Assembly: GCF_003201195.1 (NCBI RefSeq)
Contig: NZ_QICQ01000006.1
Location: 37,830-101,829 of the forward strand
DNA length: 64,000 nt
Origin: Nitrosomonas eutropha
GTDB taxonomy: Bacteria > Pseudomonadota > Gammaproteobacteria > Burkholderiales > Nitrosomonadaceae
Reading direction: 5' to 3'
The position numbers and the translations under genes are program-made. Positions 1-9,682 of the stretch are shown here, in pieces. The notes under the pieces are model-generated. The model made no database searches. It was given only the letters and a program-made list of their open reading frames with translations, and had not been told where the DNA came from. The first letter of the stretch is position 1; each line of letters begins with the position of its first letter.

Positions 1-1
1 T

Positions 2-826
2 CACGCCAGCGCTCAGGTGATTGATGCCTCTCATCAGGCAGAACAAATTTCATCAGATTTACTGGCCGCGACACAGGAACAGGCACATAAAATTGAAGAT
101 GCAACGGTTGCTGTCCTGGGAGTTGCTGAATCACTGGAAGCAGTATCCGATTCAGCGGAAGAATGTGCCAATGTTGCCAAACAAACCCTGCATGCGGCAG
201 AAAATGGTGCCAATGCCGTACAGGACGCCATGGCCGGCATGAATGAAATCCGGGTCTACATCCAGGAAACTTCCAAACGTATTAAGCGTTTAGGAGAGAG
301 TTCACAAGAAATTGGTGAAATTGTTACTCTGATTTCGGATATCACCGAGCAAACCAACATCCTGGCATTGAATGCCTCCATTCAGGCAACAACGGCAGGT
401 GAAGCTGGCAAGGGATTTTCTGTTATCGCTCAGGAAATACAGCGTCTGGCCGAGCATTCCGCCGAAGCGACTCGACAGATCAGTACGCTCATCCGCAACA
501 TCCGGGGAGATGCGCAAGACACTATCATTGCAATGGAGCGCAGTACAGCAAGTGTGGTTGAGGGTACAAGGCGTGCCAATACTACAGGAAGCGCCCTGGA
601 AGAAATCGAAACAATCTCTAAACGCCTGGCGCAACTGGTCATCAGAATTACCGAAGCTACGCGCAAACAAACCCGTGTTTCCAACAAGGTGGTCAAAAAT
701 ATGGAAGATATCTTATCTATCACCCAGCAAACCACCCGAGGCACTCAGCAGAATGCTGACTCTATCAGGCAGATCGCAGAGCACGTTACAGACTTGAAGT
801 CATCAGTTGCCAATTTCAAGGTATGA
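2..826 (+). CDS. pilJ: PilJ-like methyl-accepting chemotaxis protein, C-terminal part (5' end outside window)
   Basis: The reading frame is open to the left edge, so the gene begins upstream; the GTG at 17 is only an internal codon. The visible 270 or so residues form an all-helical MCP signalling domain. The hairpin tip is recognisable around residues 105-125 ([20 protein letters not shown]), followed by the alanine- and glutamine-rich return helix. The QATTAG variant in place of the usual EAARAG, and the large chpA/pilL kinase gene 76 bases downstream, point to PilJ, the receptor that feeds the Pil-Chp pathway controlling twitching motility. No ligand domain or membrane segments lie inside the window. 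A generic MCP is the alternative, but the neighbour makes PilJ the better call. Confidence 0.8.
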   Translation, partial: HASAQVIDASHQAEQISSDLLAATQEQAHKIEDATVAVLGVAESLEAVSDSAEECANVAKQTLHAAENGANAVQDAMAGMNEIRVYIQETSKRIKRLGESSQEIGEIVTLISDITEQTNILALNASIQATTAGEAGKGFSVIAQEIQRLAEHSAEATRQISTLIRNIRGDAQDTIIAMERSTASVVEGTRRANTTGSALEEIETISKRLAQLVIRITEATRKQTRVSNKVVKNMEDILSITQQTTRGTQQNADSIRQIAEHVTDLKSSVANFKV

Positions 827-902
827 CAGCTCTGTGCAAAGCTGCCATCTGCAGCAAACCAAAGCCATCCACTATCAATTTTGGGATTAATAGGGCCGCA
901 TC

Positions 903-3900
903 ATGAATACTGATACTAGGATAAATATCTCATCTGTTATGGGGATCAGAGAAGCCATTGAGCAGATTTTTACCTTGATCCACCGCCACTTTGATTCTTA
1001 TGCCACGGATACGGATGACACCAGGCAGATTGAAGAATGCCGGTATTACATGCATCAACTGAATGGCATGCTTGAGATGCTGGAGCTGAGTGGGGTGGCG
1101 TTTGTCGGGATCAGTGTGGAAGAGCTGCTAGCAGCTTTACAGGAACGGAGGATTGAACCGGACGCGCAGACTTTGGTTGTTGTCCGGCAGGCTATCCGCT
1201 CCATTTACCGTTACCTGGATGCGCTGATAGATGGTGAGGTGGACAATCCGGTCAAGCTTTTTCCGGTCTACCGCAAGATCATGCAAGTGCAGGGGCTGGA
1301 AGAAATCTCTGAAAGTGATTTGTTTTTCCCGGACATACGTGAATCGTTACCCCTACAACCTGTAGAGCTGGATCTGGATGATACTTCCCGGCAAGAGACA
1401 GCCAAACAGGCGCGTGCGCAATTCCAGTCGGGATTGCTAAGCTGGCTGAAAAATGCTGATGACAAGCAGAGTCTGCAGAAAATGATTGAAGCGGTACGAT
1501 CAATCGAGAAACTGCCGGCTGCTATTGAACAGCGGAAATTTTGGTGGATCTCTTCCGGATTCCTGGATAGCCTGCTTCATCAGGAGCAGGTCGTTGACAA
1601 GTCGGTGCGCAGATTGTGCGGGAAGATCGAGCAGGAAATCCGGCATCTGAACAAGGAATCACACGTTGTCGCTGCCCGGTTGACAAGAGAGTTGCTTTAC
1701 CGGATCGCACGCAGCCAGCCAGTGAGTGAACGCCTCCAGGAAATCAGTCGTGTCTATGACTGGCAGATTCCCTTGTCCACGATTGATAATCAGGAGCATC
1801 TTGACGAATCCATCATGGATGAAGAGGCAACTGCTTCGGATCTGCAGAGCATGCGTGTTCTGCTGGAAGACATCAATGATCAGTGGCGCAAGTTCAATGC
1901 AGAAGATCAGGAAAATATTTCATCCTTGCTGGCGTTAACTGAACAGTTAAAAGTCCTGATTTCCAGGGTAAGTTGTCCTCCGCTGGAGAAACTGGCAGGC
2001 GTCATTCATGGTGTCTTGTCCTATTTGCGAATCCGCCCACAGAGCATGAATGAGGGAATTGCACTGGATATTGCCTCATCCCTGCTACTGACAGAAAATG
2101 CCATCGATAATTTTCATCGTTTGTCGCCGGAATTTCCGTCACAGGTCGATGCACTTGCCACCCGTATACGTGCAGTTACGACCGGCAAGGGAGAGGATAT
2201 CGATTTACCTGATTTGCCCAATCCGGATCAGGCAGGCCATCTCACCCAGGAGAAAAAATTGTTCAAACAGGTGGCGCAGGAAGTGCTCGCCAACCTGGCG
2301 CAAGTTGAAGATATCCTGGATCGTTTCTTTTTTGAACCGGAAATACGCAACGATCTGCCGCTTTTGCCTGAATTGTTCAACCAAATCAGCGGTGTATTGA
2401 ATGTGCTTGAACTTGATCAAGCCAGTACAGTGCTGGATTCATGTCGGGCTCTCACGGAAAAACTGACAGCATCTGATCACCTGATAGATCAAGCTGAGCA
2501 GATGTTGTTGGCCGATGCGCTGAGCAGTCTTGGTTTTTACATTGAAGCACTCAGGAATTCCCAGTCGGATGCTGAGGAAATTCTTGCAACGATAATGCAA
2601 CGGCTTGGCCAGAAGCCTGCCGGGCTAGGTTTATCAACAGATATTCGGGAAATCCCTATTGATTTCGCTGTGGCTGCTGATCGTTTATTTGAAAGTGATC
2701 CGGAGCAGCTGATTGATCCCGAGTTATTGGCAGTCTTTCTTGATGAATCCAGTGATGTACTGGCAAGCATTGCTGATCATTTAGAGTCGTGTTATGCCAA
2801 TTACGCGAATCAGGACGCCCTGACAACTATCCGACGCGATTTCCATACGCTCAAAGGTAGTGGTCGCATGGTAAAGCTGGAAGCGCTGAGTGAAGTGGCA
2901 TGGCGTATTGAGCAGCTTATGAACCGCTGGCTGAGTGAGCAGAAACCGGCAACCAGCATACTTCTGGATTTGCTGGCAGAAAGTCACAGGCAGTTTAGCA
3001 ACTGGTGCGCCAGCCTGAGAAAGGATGGCGCGGTAGAGATCAAGGCTGAATACCTGCTTGATCAGATCAGAGCGCTGATGTATGGCACGGACGAACAGCC
3101 GGATATTGCGGCTACATCACTTGCACCCGAGGTGTTCGAGCAGGCTCCGGAGATTGAACCACTGCCAACAATCACCGATGCACTATCTGACATAAAAACC
3201 GGAGCAGAAACGGCAATAAGAATTGGCGATAGCGAGGTGCCGGCAGATCTCTTCAGAATTTTCATCAATGAAGCCAGTACTCATGTTGCTACTCTCAAAC
3301 AGGCATTTAATCTGCCCGGGGATGATGCCATTTTATCGGTTACACATGAATCCATGCTGGCAGCTCATACGCTTGCCAGTACATCACGCGCACTGGAATT
3401 GGGTTTCATCGCACAGATCGGACAAGCGCTGGAGCGCTGGTTTAACCGGCTGCTGACGACTTCAAACATGCCCGGACAGCAAGCATTATCGTACATGACA
3501 ACTGCGGTCAACTTGCTGGATGATATGCTGGCCACAATTCGGGAACATCAATTTCCTTCGGCGGAAACTGTGCAGGCCAGCGCAGAAATCACACATGAAT
3601 TGATGCGCCTTCTGGAAGAAGCTCCTGCTATACAAGCAACAGAAACAGAGCAGATGGTGGAAATGGAGGAGATGGCGCCACTCGAATTGGCAGTGGACGA
3701 AGTGCTGGAGGAAGATTCATCTGCTTCAATGTCAGAGACTGAGATTTCGTTGCCGGTTTCATCACTTCAGCAGGTGAAAGATGCGTTTGCCGACCTGGAT
3801 CAGGAATTGCTGGAAGTATTTCTTGAAGAAGCACAAGAACTGCAATCCGAGATTGGCACAAATCTGCGGATATGGCGTAAACAACCTAATCAGATGAATG

Positions 3901-6053
3901 CACGCAAGGCAGTATTGCGTGCCTTGCATACCTTGAAGGGCAGTGCCCGGATTGCTGATGCGCAGCAAGTGAGTGATCTGGCGCATCAGATGGAAAGTGA
4001 TATTGAATCTCTGTATGATCAGACGGCCTCCGCAGCATTGCTTGATCAGCTGGAAACACAGTTCGATACCATTTCGGATAAGGTTGAGCAATTGCGATCC
4101 TCTTTACAACCTGAATCGCAGCCTGCCCCGGTAACTGAAGAAGCCGAGGCACATCCGGAATTGCTTCCTCCCGCAGTGGAAACTGTTTCTGCCCTTCCTA
4201 TATCCACAGCGGATACTGATCAACCTTTCCGCAAAACTACACTGCGTGTCGATGCAGAATTGATAGATCGCCTGATTAATGAATCAGGCGAGTCGAGTAT
4301 CATTCGTTCCCGGGTTGAGGCGCAGCTATATGATCTGGAACAGTATTTGCAGGATCTGGGTGAAAGTGTTGATCGCATGCGTGGCCAGTTGCGTGAAGTT
4401 GAATTGCTGGCTGAAACCCAAATGCCAGCCAGCTCGCTACCTTCCATAACTGGTCAGACAGATTTTGATCCGTTGGAACTGGATCGCTTTACTCGCTTTC
4501 AGGAGTTGACCCGGCTGATGGCGGAAAGCATGGATGATGTAGTCACCATTCATAAAAGTTTGCGTGAAATACAGCGTGCCGCCACGATGACGGTGGATCA
4601 GCAGGCACATCTGAATCGACAGTTACAGCAGGATCTGCTGCGTATTCGTACTATTCCTTTCAGCCATTATTCCGAGCGCCTTTATCGCGCCGTCAGGCAG
4701 GTGACCAAAGATACCGGCAAGCAGGCTAACCTGATTATTCAGGGAGATAGCATTGAGTTTGATCGGGGTGTGCTGGATAAAATCAGCTCTTCCCTGGAGC
4801 ATCTGCTACGCAATGCGCTGGTACATGGCATAGAAACTCCGGAAGAACGTCTGAGCATCGGCAAGGCGGAAGCGGGCCAGATCACACTCGATCTGCACCG
4901 GGATGGCAACGAAATTGTCATGGTGCTGCAAGATGACGGGATTGGGTTGGATGCAGAACGCATTCGTGAAAAAGCGCGGCAGCTTGGGTTGGGCAGCCCG
5001 GAAAATGAGCAGGACGATGAGCAGTGGTATCCGCTGATTTTTACGCATGGCTTTTCCACATTGGATGGCGTGACGGATATCGCCGGGCGCGGGGTAGGAC
5101 TGGATATTGTCAGGAACGAGTTGGGCGAACTGGGCGGGAACATCGCAGTCACATCCGAGAAAAACCGGGGAACCACATTCACCCTGCGTTTTCCAGTGAC
5201 ATTGGCCTTAACACAAGCGTTAATGGTCAAGGCAGGAGATAGCACTTATGCCATCCCGATAGCGATTGTGGCACATGTATTGGAAATGAATGCAGAAACA
5301 CTCGGGACGGCTTATCAGGAGCATCACCTGATATGGAACGGCAATCGCTTTCCACTGGGCTATCTGCCGCACCTGCTGGGGGTGTCGCATACCTTTCCTG
5401 AAATCAGACGTAGTAACCGTATTGTGTTATTGCAAACGGAACATGAGCAGCTGGCCATTCATGCCGATGCACTGATCGGGCAATGTGAAGTGGTCATCAA
5501 GAATATCGGCCCGCAACTGTCTAATGCACCCGGCATTGAAGGGGCAACGATCACAGGAGATGGCAGCATCGTATTGATCATTAATCCGATCAAGTTGCTG
5601 CAGCGCGAGCAGGTACGGGAGCTGCTATCTGCAGGACCAATGACGCCAGTTGATGCTGCAGATATTCATCCTTCTGCCACCGCACCGGTTGTCATGATTG
5701 TGGATGATTCGCTGACGGTACGTAAAGTCACCAGCCGACTACTGGAACGGCAGGGCTATGAAATCCTGATTGCCAAAGATGGCGTGGGGGCACTTCAGCT
5801 GCTGCGCGAAACCATACCAGCCATCATGCTGGTTGATATCGAAATGCCGCACATGGATGGCTTTGAACTGATCCGCGCTGTCCGTAACAACCCGGAGTTA
5901 CAAAATATCCCGATCATCATCATCTCCTCCCGCACAGCAGAGAAACACCGGAAAGTAGCAGAGGAACTTGGCGTAAATGAGTTTATGGGTAAACCCTACC
6001 AGGAAGATGAGTTGTTGCAGCATATTGAACGCCTGATTAAAGAAGGATGTTAA
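903..6053 (+). CDS. chpA: ChpA/PilL-type hybrid histidine kinase, multi-Hpt CheA
   Basis: A 1716-residue CheA-type hybrid kinase for type IV pilus signalling, expected to phosphorylate PilG/PilH-like regulators. Histidine phosphotransfer boxes are visible at H51 (HQLNGML), H648 (HTLKGSGR), H822 (HTLASTSR) and H1009 (HTLKGSAR). A further Hpt-like repeat near 493 carries Asn where His is expected. The catalytic core follows: N-box near N1304 (LLRNALVHGIETP), G-box around 1393-1400 (AGRGVGLDIV), a CheW-like domain at about 1430-1570, and a C-terminal receiver with acidic pair D1601/D1602, phosphoacceptor D1645 (VDIEMPHMDG) and a lysine in the GKPY motif near the end. The start ATG has only a weak ribosome site. 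It lies directly after pilJ and probably shares its transcript. The Rhs ORF that follows is unrelated. Confidence 0.93.
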   Translation: MNTDTRINISSVMGIREAIEQIFTLIHRHFDSYATDTDDTRQIEECRYYMHQLNGMLEMLELSGVAFVGISVEELLAALQERRIEPDAQTLVVVRQAIRSIYRYLDALIDGEVDNPVKLFPVYRKIMQVQGLEEISESDLFFPDIRESLPLQPVELDLDDTSRQETAKQARAQFQSGLLSWLKNADDKQSLQKMIEAVRSIEKLPAAIEQRKFWWISSGFLDSLLHQEQVVDKSVRRLCGKIEQEIRHLNKESHVVAARLTRELLYRIARSQPVSERLQEISRVYDWQIPLSTIDNQEHLDESIMDEEATASDLQSMRVLLEDINDQWRKFNAEDQENISSLLALTEQLKVLISRVSCPPLEKLAGVIHGVLSYLRIRPQSMNEGIALDIASSLLLTENAIDNFHRLSPEFPSQVDALATRIRAVTTGKGEDIDLPDLPNPDQAGHLTQEKKLFKQVAQEVLANLAQVEDILDRFFFEPEIRNDLPLLPELFNQISGVLNVLELDQASTVLDSCRALTEKLTASDHLIDQAEQMLLADALSSLGFYIEALRNSQSDAEEILATIMQRLGQKPAGLGLSTDIREIPIDFAVAADRLFESDPEQLIDPELLAVFLDESSDVLASIADHLESCYANYANQDALTTIRRDFHTLKGSGRMVKLEALSEVAWRIEQLMNRWLSEQKPATSILLDLLAESHRQFSNWCASLRKDGAVEIKAEYLLDQIRALMYGTDEQPDIAATSLAPEVFEQAPEIEPLPTITDALSDIKTGAETAIRIGDSEVPADLFRIFINEASTHVATLKQAFNLPGDDAILSVTHESMLAAHTLASTSRALELGFIAQIGQALERWFNRLLTTSNMPGQQALSYMTTAVNLLDDMLATIREHQFPSAETVQASAEITHELMRLLEEAPAIQATETEQMVEMEEMAPLELAVDEVLEEDSSASMSETEISLPVSSLQQVKDAFADLDQELLEVFLEEAQELQSEIGTNLRIWRKQPNQMNARKAVLRALHTLKGSARIADAQQVSDLAHQMESDIESLYDQTASAALLDQLETQFDTISDKVEQLRSSLQPESQPAPVTEEAEAHPELLPPAVETVSALPISTADTDQPFRKTTLRVDAELIDRLINESGESSIIRSRVEAQLYDLEQYLQDLGESVDRMRGQLREVELLAETQMPASSLPSITGQTDFDPLELDRFTRFQELTRLMAESMDDVVTIHKSLREIQRAATMTVDQQAHLNRQLQQDLLRIRTIPFSHYSERLYRAVRQVTKDTGKQANLIIQGDSIEFDRGVLDKISSSLEHLLRNALVHGIETPEERLSIGKAEAGQITLDLHRDGNEIVMVLQDDGIGLDAERIREKARQLGLGSPENEQDDEQWYPLIFTHGFSTLDGVTDIAGRGVGLDIVRNELGELGGNIAVTSEKNRGTTFTLRFPVTLALTQALMVKAGDSTYAIPIAIVAHVLEMNAETLGTAYQEHHLIWNGNRFPLGYLPHLLGVSHTFPEIRRSNRIVLLQTEHEQLAIHADALIGQCEVVIKNIGPQLSNAPGIEGATITGDGSIVLIINPIKLLQREQVRELLSAGPMTPVDAADIHPSATAPVVMIVDDSLTVRKVTSRLLERQGYEILIAKDGVGALQLLRETIPAIMLVDIEMPHMDGFELIRAVRNNPELQNIPIIIISSRTAEKHRKVAEELGVNEFMGKPYQEDELLQHIERLIKEGC

Positions 6054-6123
6054 CCAGTAACCACTGCTCATCCGGTTCAGGCATCAACTTAGCGCAACTT
6101 CAAACCCTTGAATTTAAATAGCT

Positions 6124-7890
6124 ATGATTTCATTAGAAGAACTTGGTCTTGCTTACCGCAAAGCTAAAGTTGATCTATATTACTCATCTCATACCTCACT
6201 AGACGCGATAGCAGATTACGAGGAAAATCTGCACGCCAACCTGCAAGCGCTGCTGGAAAAAATTCAAGGTGAGGATGAATCTTGGATCAGCGTCCCCGAC
6301 TTCCTTGGCTCTTGGATACCCGTACCCAAATCTATCGACATGGCGAGCTGGCGGCAACTCCGCAAAGGCCAGGGCAGCGGTTTGATTTTTGCCTCGCCAG
6401 CATGTGAGTGGAAACATGCCTGCAAGGTGCTGGTCGATAAGAAGATCGAACAGCTGATGGATGCCAACGGTAATATCACCAGCCTGCGCAAGCGTAATGG
6501 TCAGAGCATCACACTGGCGTATGACAATCTCAACCGGCTGCTCAGTCGCAGCTATCCGACCACTGCGGACAATATCACCTACACCTACGACTTACTGGGC
6601 CGCACGACGGCTGCCAACAAAACCGGCTATACCATCGGCTATGTCTATGACAATGCCGGACGGCTGACCAGCACTACCGCCGGCAGCAAGACCCTCGCCT
6701 ACCAGTATGATCCGGCAGGCAACCGCACCCGGCTCACCTGGCCGGAGACTGCGTTCTACGTCACCAGCACCTATGACGCGCTCAACCGTCCAACCGCGAT
6801 CAAGGAAACCGGCACGGTCAACCTGGCCACTTACGTCTGGGATGACCTCAGCCGTCGTACCACAGTAACGCTGGGTAACAGTACTACCACCAGCTATGCC
6901 TACAGCACCCAGAGTGCACTTTCCAGCCTCACTCACAACCTGACAGGGACCGCGCAGGATCAGACCTACAGCTACACCCGTAACCAGGCACAGGAAATCG
7001 CAAGCCAAAGCTGGACCAATGACCTATACCAGTGGACGGGTTATGCCAACGGCACCAGGAACTACACCGCCAATGGCCTCAACCAGTACACCATCGCTGC
7101 CGGCGCTACGCTCACGCATGACACCAAAGGCAACCTGACCGGTGATGGGGTATGGACCTACACCTACGACCTCGACAACCAGCTGATCAGTGCCAATAAA
7201 ACCGGCTCGACCAACAGCCTGGCGTATGATGGCGCAGGGCGGCTGCGCCAGACCACCCTGGCGGGCACCGTCACCGGCCTGACCTACGACGGCGTGGAGC
7301 TGGTGGCTGAATACAACAGCGGCGGCACACTCCTGCGCCGCTATGTGCATGGCCCCGGCATTGATGAACCGCTGGTGTGGTATGAAGGAACGACTACCAC
7401 TGCCAAGACCTGGCCGTACCAGGATCAACTGGGCAGTGTTATCGGTACTGCCAACAGTGCCGGCACCAGTACCGCGATCCACAGCTACGGTCCGTTTGGT
7501 GAACCCAATACCACTACCGGTATCCGTTTCCGCTACACTGTCACCGGCCAGCAGTTCCTCGGCTCACTCAATCTGTACCACTACAAGACACGTTTCTATT
7601 CGCCTGCACTGGGCAGATTCCTGCAGACCGATCCGATCGGTACCACAGATGATCTGAATCTGTATGCATACGTTGGTAATAATCCGATCAACTTCAATGA
7701 TCCAAGTGGGTTGATTGCTGCAGAAGCTCAAATGCTGATGGGTAAACTGGGCTCCTGGGGAAAAGACAATGCCGGTACACTCGCAGAGATCGGGATAGGG
7801 TTGACACCTGCAGGAGTCTATGCTGACATCTACACTGCAGCAACAGGCAGATCTCCGATAACCGGTGATTCCCTCTCTGATTGGGAATGA
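6124..7890 (+). CDS. Rhs-repeat core protein with a foreign N-terminus; probably a relict polymorphic toxin carrier
   Basis: Residues from about 111 onward are YD repeats (for example YTYDLLGRT, YVYDNAGRL, YQYDPAGNR), ending in the Rhs core signature GRFLQTDPIG ... NLYAYVGNNPINFNDPSG near residues 495-535. This is the part of Rhs/YD toxins that shells a C-terminal toxin. Residues 1-105 show no YD repeats. They start LGLAYRKAKVDLYYSSH and contain ADYEENLHANLQALLEKI and WISVPDFLGSWIPVPKS, which from memory resembles the N-terminus of a family of bacterial reverse-transcriptase-like proteins (unverified). There is no signal peptide, VgrG or PAAR domain and no convincing ribosome site. The coding part is GC-richer than its neighbours, which suggests acquisition. 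The ORF ends at a TGA inside recognisable Rhs sequence, so the product is truncated. Expression is doubtful. Confidence 0.6.
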   Translation: MISLEELGLAYRKAKVDLYYSSHTSLDAIADYEENLHANLQALLEKIQGEDESWISVPDFLGSWIPVPKSIDMASWRQLRKGQGSGLIFASPACEWKHACKVLVDKKIEQLMDANGNITSLRKRNGQSITLAYDNLNRLLSRSYPTTADNITYTYDLLGRTTAANKTGYTIGYVYDNAGRLTSTTAGSKTLAYQYDPAGNRTRLTWPETAFYVTSTYDALNRPTAIKETGTVNLATYVWDDLSRRTTVTLGNSTTTSYAYSTQSALSSLTHNLTGTAQDQTYSYTRNQAQEIASQSWTNDLYQWTGYANGTRNYTANGLNQYTIAAGATLTHDTKGNLTGDGVWTYTYDLDNQLISANKTGSTNSLAYDGAGRLRQTTLAGTVTGLTYDGVELVAEYNSGGTLLRRYVHGPGIDEPLVWYEGTTTTAKTWPYQDQLGSVIGTANSAGTSTAIHSYGPFGEPNTTTGIRFRYTVTGQQFLGSLNLYHYKTRFYSPALGRFLQTDPIGTTDDLNLYAYVGNNPINFNDPSGLIAAEAQMLMGKLGSWGKDNAGTLAEIGIGLTPAGVYADIYTAATGRSPITGDSLSDWE

Positions 7891-8071
7891 GCTGCAATAC
7901 TGATCCAGGGCATCTCCGAAATCAGAAATGCGGGAAGAATTGGAGGTGCTGTACTCAAAGATGGTGCCCAATTATCAACTAGCAAAGCACTTGACTTGAT
8001 ATGGCCATTAAGCGCCTTGTTGGCCCAAACTATAAAGAGATCGCGTCTGGAGTGTTCAAATCATCTGGGAC
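7891..8071 (+). pseudogene. Decayed 3' tail of the Rhs gene (pretoxin region)
   Basis: Reading through the TGA at 7888-7890 in the same frame continues sensible Rhs sequence (AAILIQGISEIRNAG, then GGAVLKDGAQLSTSKALDL to about 7995). A second frame then picks up VGPNYKEIASGVFKSSG at about 8013-8069, a sequence typical of Rhs C-terminal regions. One nonsense change, probably CGA to TGA, and one frameshift near 7995-8012 therefore separate the core from its former C-terminus. The similarity stops at about 8070, just before the stop codon of the convergent ubiB gene, so no complete toxin domain remains. Confidence 0.6.
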
Positions 8072-8078
8072 TGAATAC

Positions 8079-9593
8079 TTAGAGATATACCCGGGCAAGT
8101 AGTAATCCAGCCAATAGCACTGCGACCAGTGTCAGTATCAGGCTTTGACGTTTTTGCTGTGCGACCAGTTCGGCCAGTCTGTCTTCCAGATTTCGGGCAC
8201 GTTGCTTATCAAGGTTGTAGTGCATCAGGCGGGGAAACTGCGGTAGCATCACCGCCCAGTTGGTTGCTTCCTTCTGCAGGTGAGTAATAAGTCCGCGCAG
8301 CCCGATTTGCTCGGCCATCCAGTTTTCCAGGAATGGCTTGGCAGTTTTCCAGAGATCAAGATCCGGATCCAGATCACGTCCCAGACCTTCAATATTAAGC
8401 AGTGTTTTCTGAAGCAGAACCAGTTGTGGCTGAATTTCCACGTTGAACTGACGGGAAGCCTGAAATAGGCGCAGCAGGACACGTCCAAAGTAGATTTCCT
8501 TCAGAGGTCGATCAAAAATCGGTTCACACACGGCCCGGATAGCGGCTTCGAAATCATCTACGCGCGTATTTCTCGGCGCCCAGCCGGCCTCAATGTGCGT
8601 CTCTGCCACGCGGCGATAGTCCCGGCGAAAGAAAGCCAGGAAGTTTTGTGCCAGATAATTTTTATCCTGTTCACTCAGCGTACCCATAATGCCAAAATCC
8701 ACGGCGATATAGCGGCCATCGCTCCCGACAAAGATATTGCCAGGATGCATATCAGCATGGAAATAACCATCCCTGAACACCTGGGTAAAAAAGATCTCCA
8801 CTCCCATGCGGGCAAGTTGTGGAACATCGATTCCCTGTGTACGTAATATCTCTACACGGCTGATGGGAGTACCAATCATCCGCTCCATCACCATGACTTC
8901 TGGATGACAGTAATCCCAATACACTTCTGGCACCTGTAGCAAGGGGGAATTGAGGAAATTACGCCGTAACTGGCTGCAGTTAGCGGCTTCCCGGATAAGA
9001 TCAAGTTCATCGTCCAGATGTCGGGCAAACTCCGCCACTACTTCGCGCAATTTTAGTCGCTTGCCATCTGGCCAGATGGATTCAAGCAGCCATGCACCGG
9101 TTTCCATCAACGCCACATCATGTGCAATGACGGGGGCGATGGTTGGTCGCAAGATCTTGACAGCCGCTTGTGTGCCATCCTGCAGCACGGCAAAGTGCAC
9201 CTGGGCAACTGATGCGCTGGCAACTGGCTTGATATCAAATTCGAGAAAGACCTCATTTACCGGCTTTCTATAGACGGTTTCCAGTATTTTTACCGCCTGC
9301 TCCGAAGGAAAAGGCGGCACCCGATCCTGGAGAAAAGCCAGTTCATCGGCAAAATCCTGGGCAAGCAAATCCCTGCGGGTGGATAGCATCTGCCCAAACT
9401 TGATGGAAATGGGCCCCAGTGCTTCCAGTGCCAGGCGCAATCTGACCGCGCGTGGCTGTTTGAGTTGAGTGCGAAACGGCAATAGCTGTGAAAATACCTT
9501 GAGTGCGCGCAGATGAATCTGCTCGAGTAGGATTTCATCTAGCCCGAAGCGATAAGCAATCAGGATAATCTTAAATAGACGGAAAAAGCGCAT
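8079..9593 (-). CDS. ubiB: UbiB, atypical ABC1 kinase/ATPase for ubiquinone biosynthesis
   Basis: A 504-residue UbiB/ADCK-family protein required for aerobic ubiquinone synthesis, thought to use ATPase activity to help extract lipid intermediates from the membrane. Family marks are visible: the KxGQ motif at 65-68 (KFGQ), the alanine-rich loop [10 protein letters not shown] at 125-134 that replaces the usual glycine-rich loop, the lysine K146 of AAVKILRP, and the catalytic block HADMHPGN ... VDFG around 280-308. The C-terminus is a hydrophobic segment ([16 protein letters not shown]) forming the membrane anchor. ubiJ lies 89 bases upstream on the same strand, the usual ubiJ-ubiB order; ubiE is not in the window. 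Confidence 0.95.
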   Translation of the reverse strand: MRFFRLFKIILIAYRFGLDEILLEQIHLRALKVFSQLLPFRTQLKQPRAVRLRLALEALGPISIKFGQMLSTRRDLLAQDFADELAFLQDRVPPFPSEQAVKILETVYRKPVNEVFLEFDIKPVASASVAQVHFAVLQDGTQAAVKILRPTIAPVIAHDVALMETGAWLLESIWPDGKRLKLREVVAEFARHLDDELDLIREAANCSQLRRNFLNSPLLQVPEVYWDYCHPEVMVMERMIGTPISRVEILRTQGIDVPQLARMGVEIFFTQVFRDGYFHADMHPGNIFVGSDGRYIAVDFGIMGTLSEQDKNYLAQNFLAFFRRDYRRVAETHIEAGWAPRNTRVDDFEAAIRAVCEPIFDRPLKEIYFGRVLLRLFQASRQFNVEIQPQLVLLQKTLLNIEGLGRDLDPDLDLWKTAKPFLENWMAEQIGLRGLITHLQKEATNWAVMLPQFPRLMHYNLDKQRARNLEDRLAELVAQQKRQSLILTLVAVLLAGLLLARVYL

Positions 9594-9682
9594 GAAGTGA
9601 TTGGTGGTTCAATAAAGTTACCAGCAGACAGGGCCGGTGGTATCTGCACAGATTGCAGAGGCGAGTTGTGAGCGGCTTCCGA

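Noticed and set aside
4739..5245. 168-residue frame antisense to chpA
   Set aside because: Serine- and proline-rich shadow of the kinase domain, with no ribosome site.
7024..7482. 152-residue frame antisense to the Rhs core
   Set aside because: Shadow produced by the repeated YD codons; glycine/valine-rich repeats without start signals.
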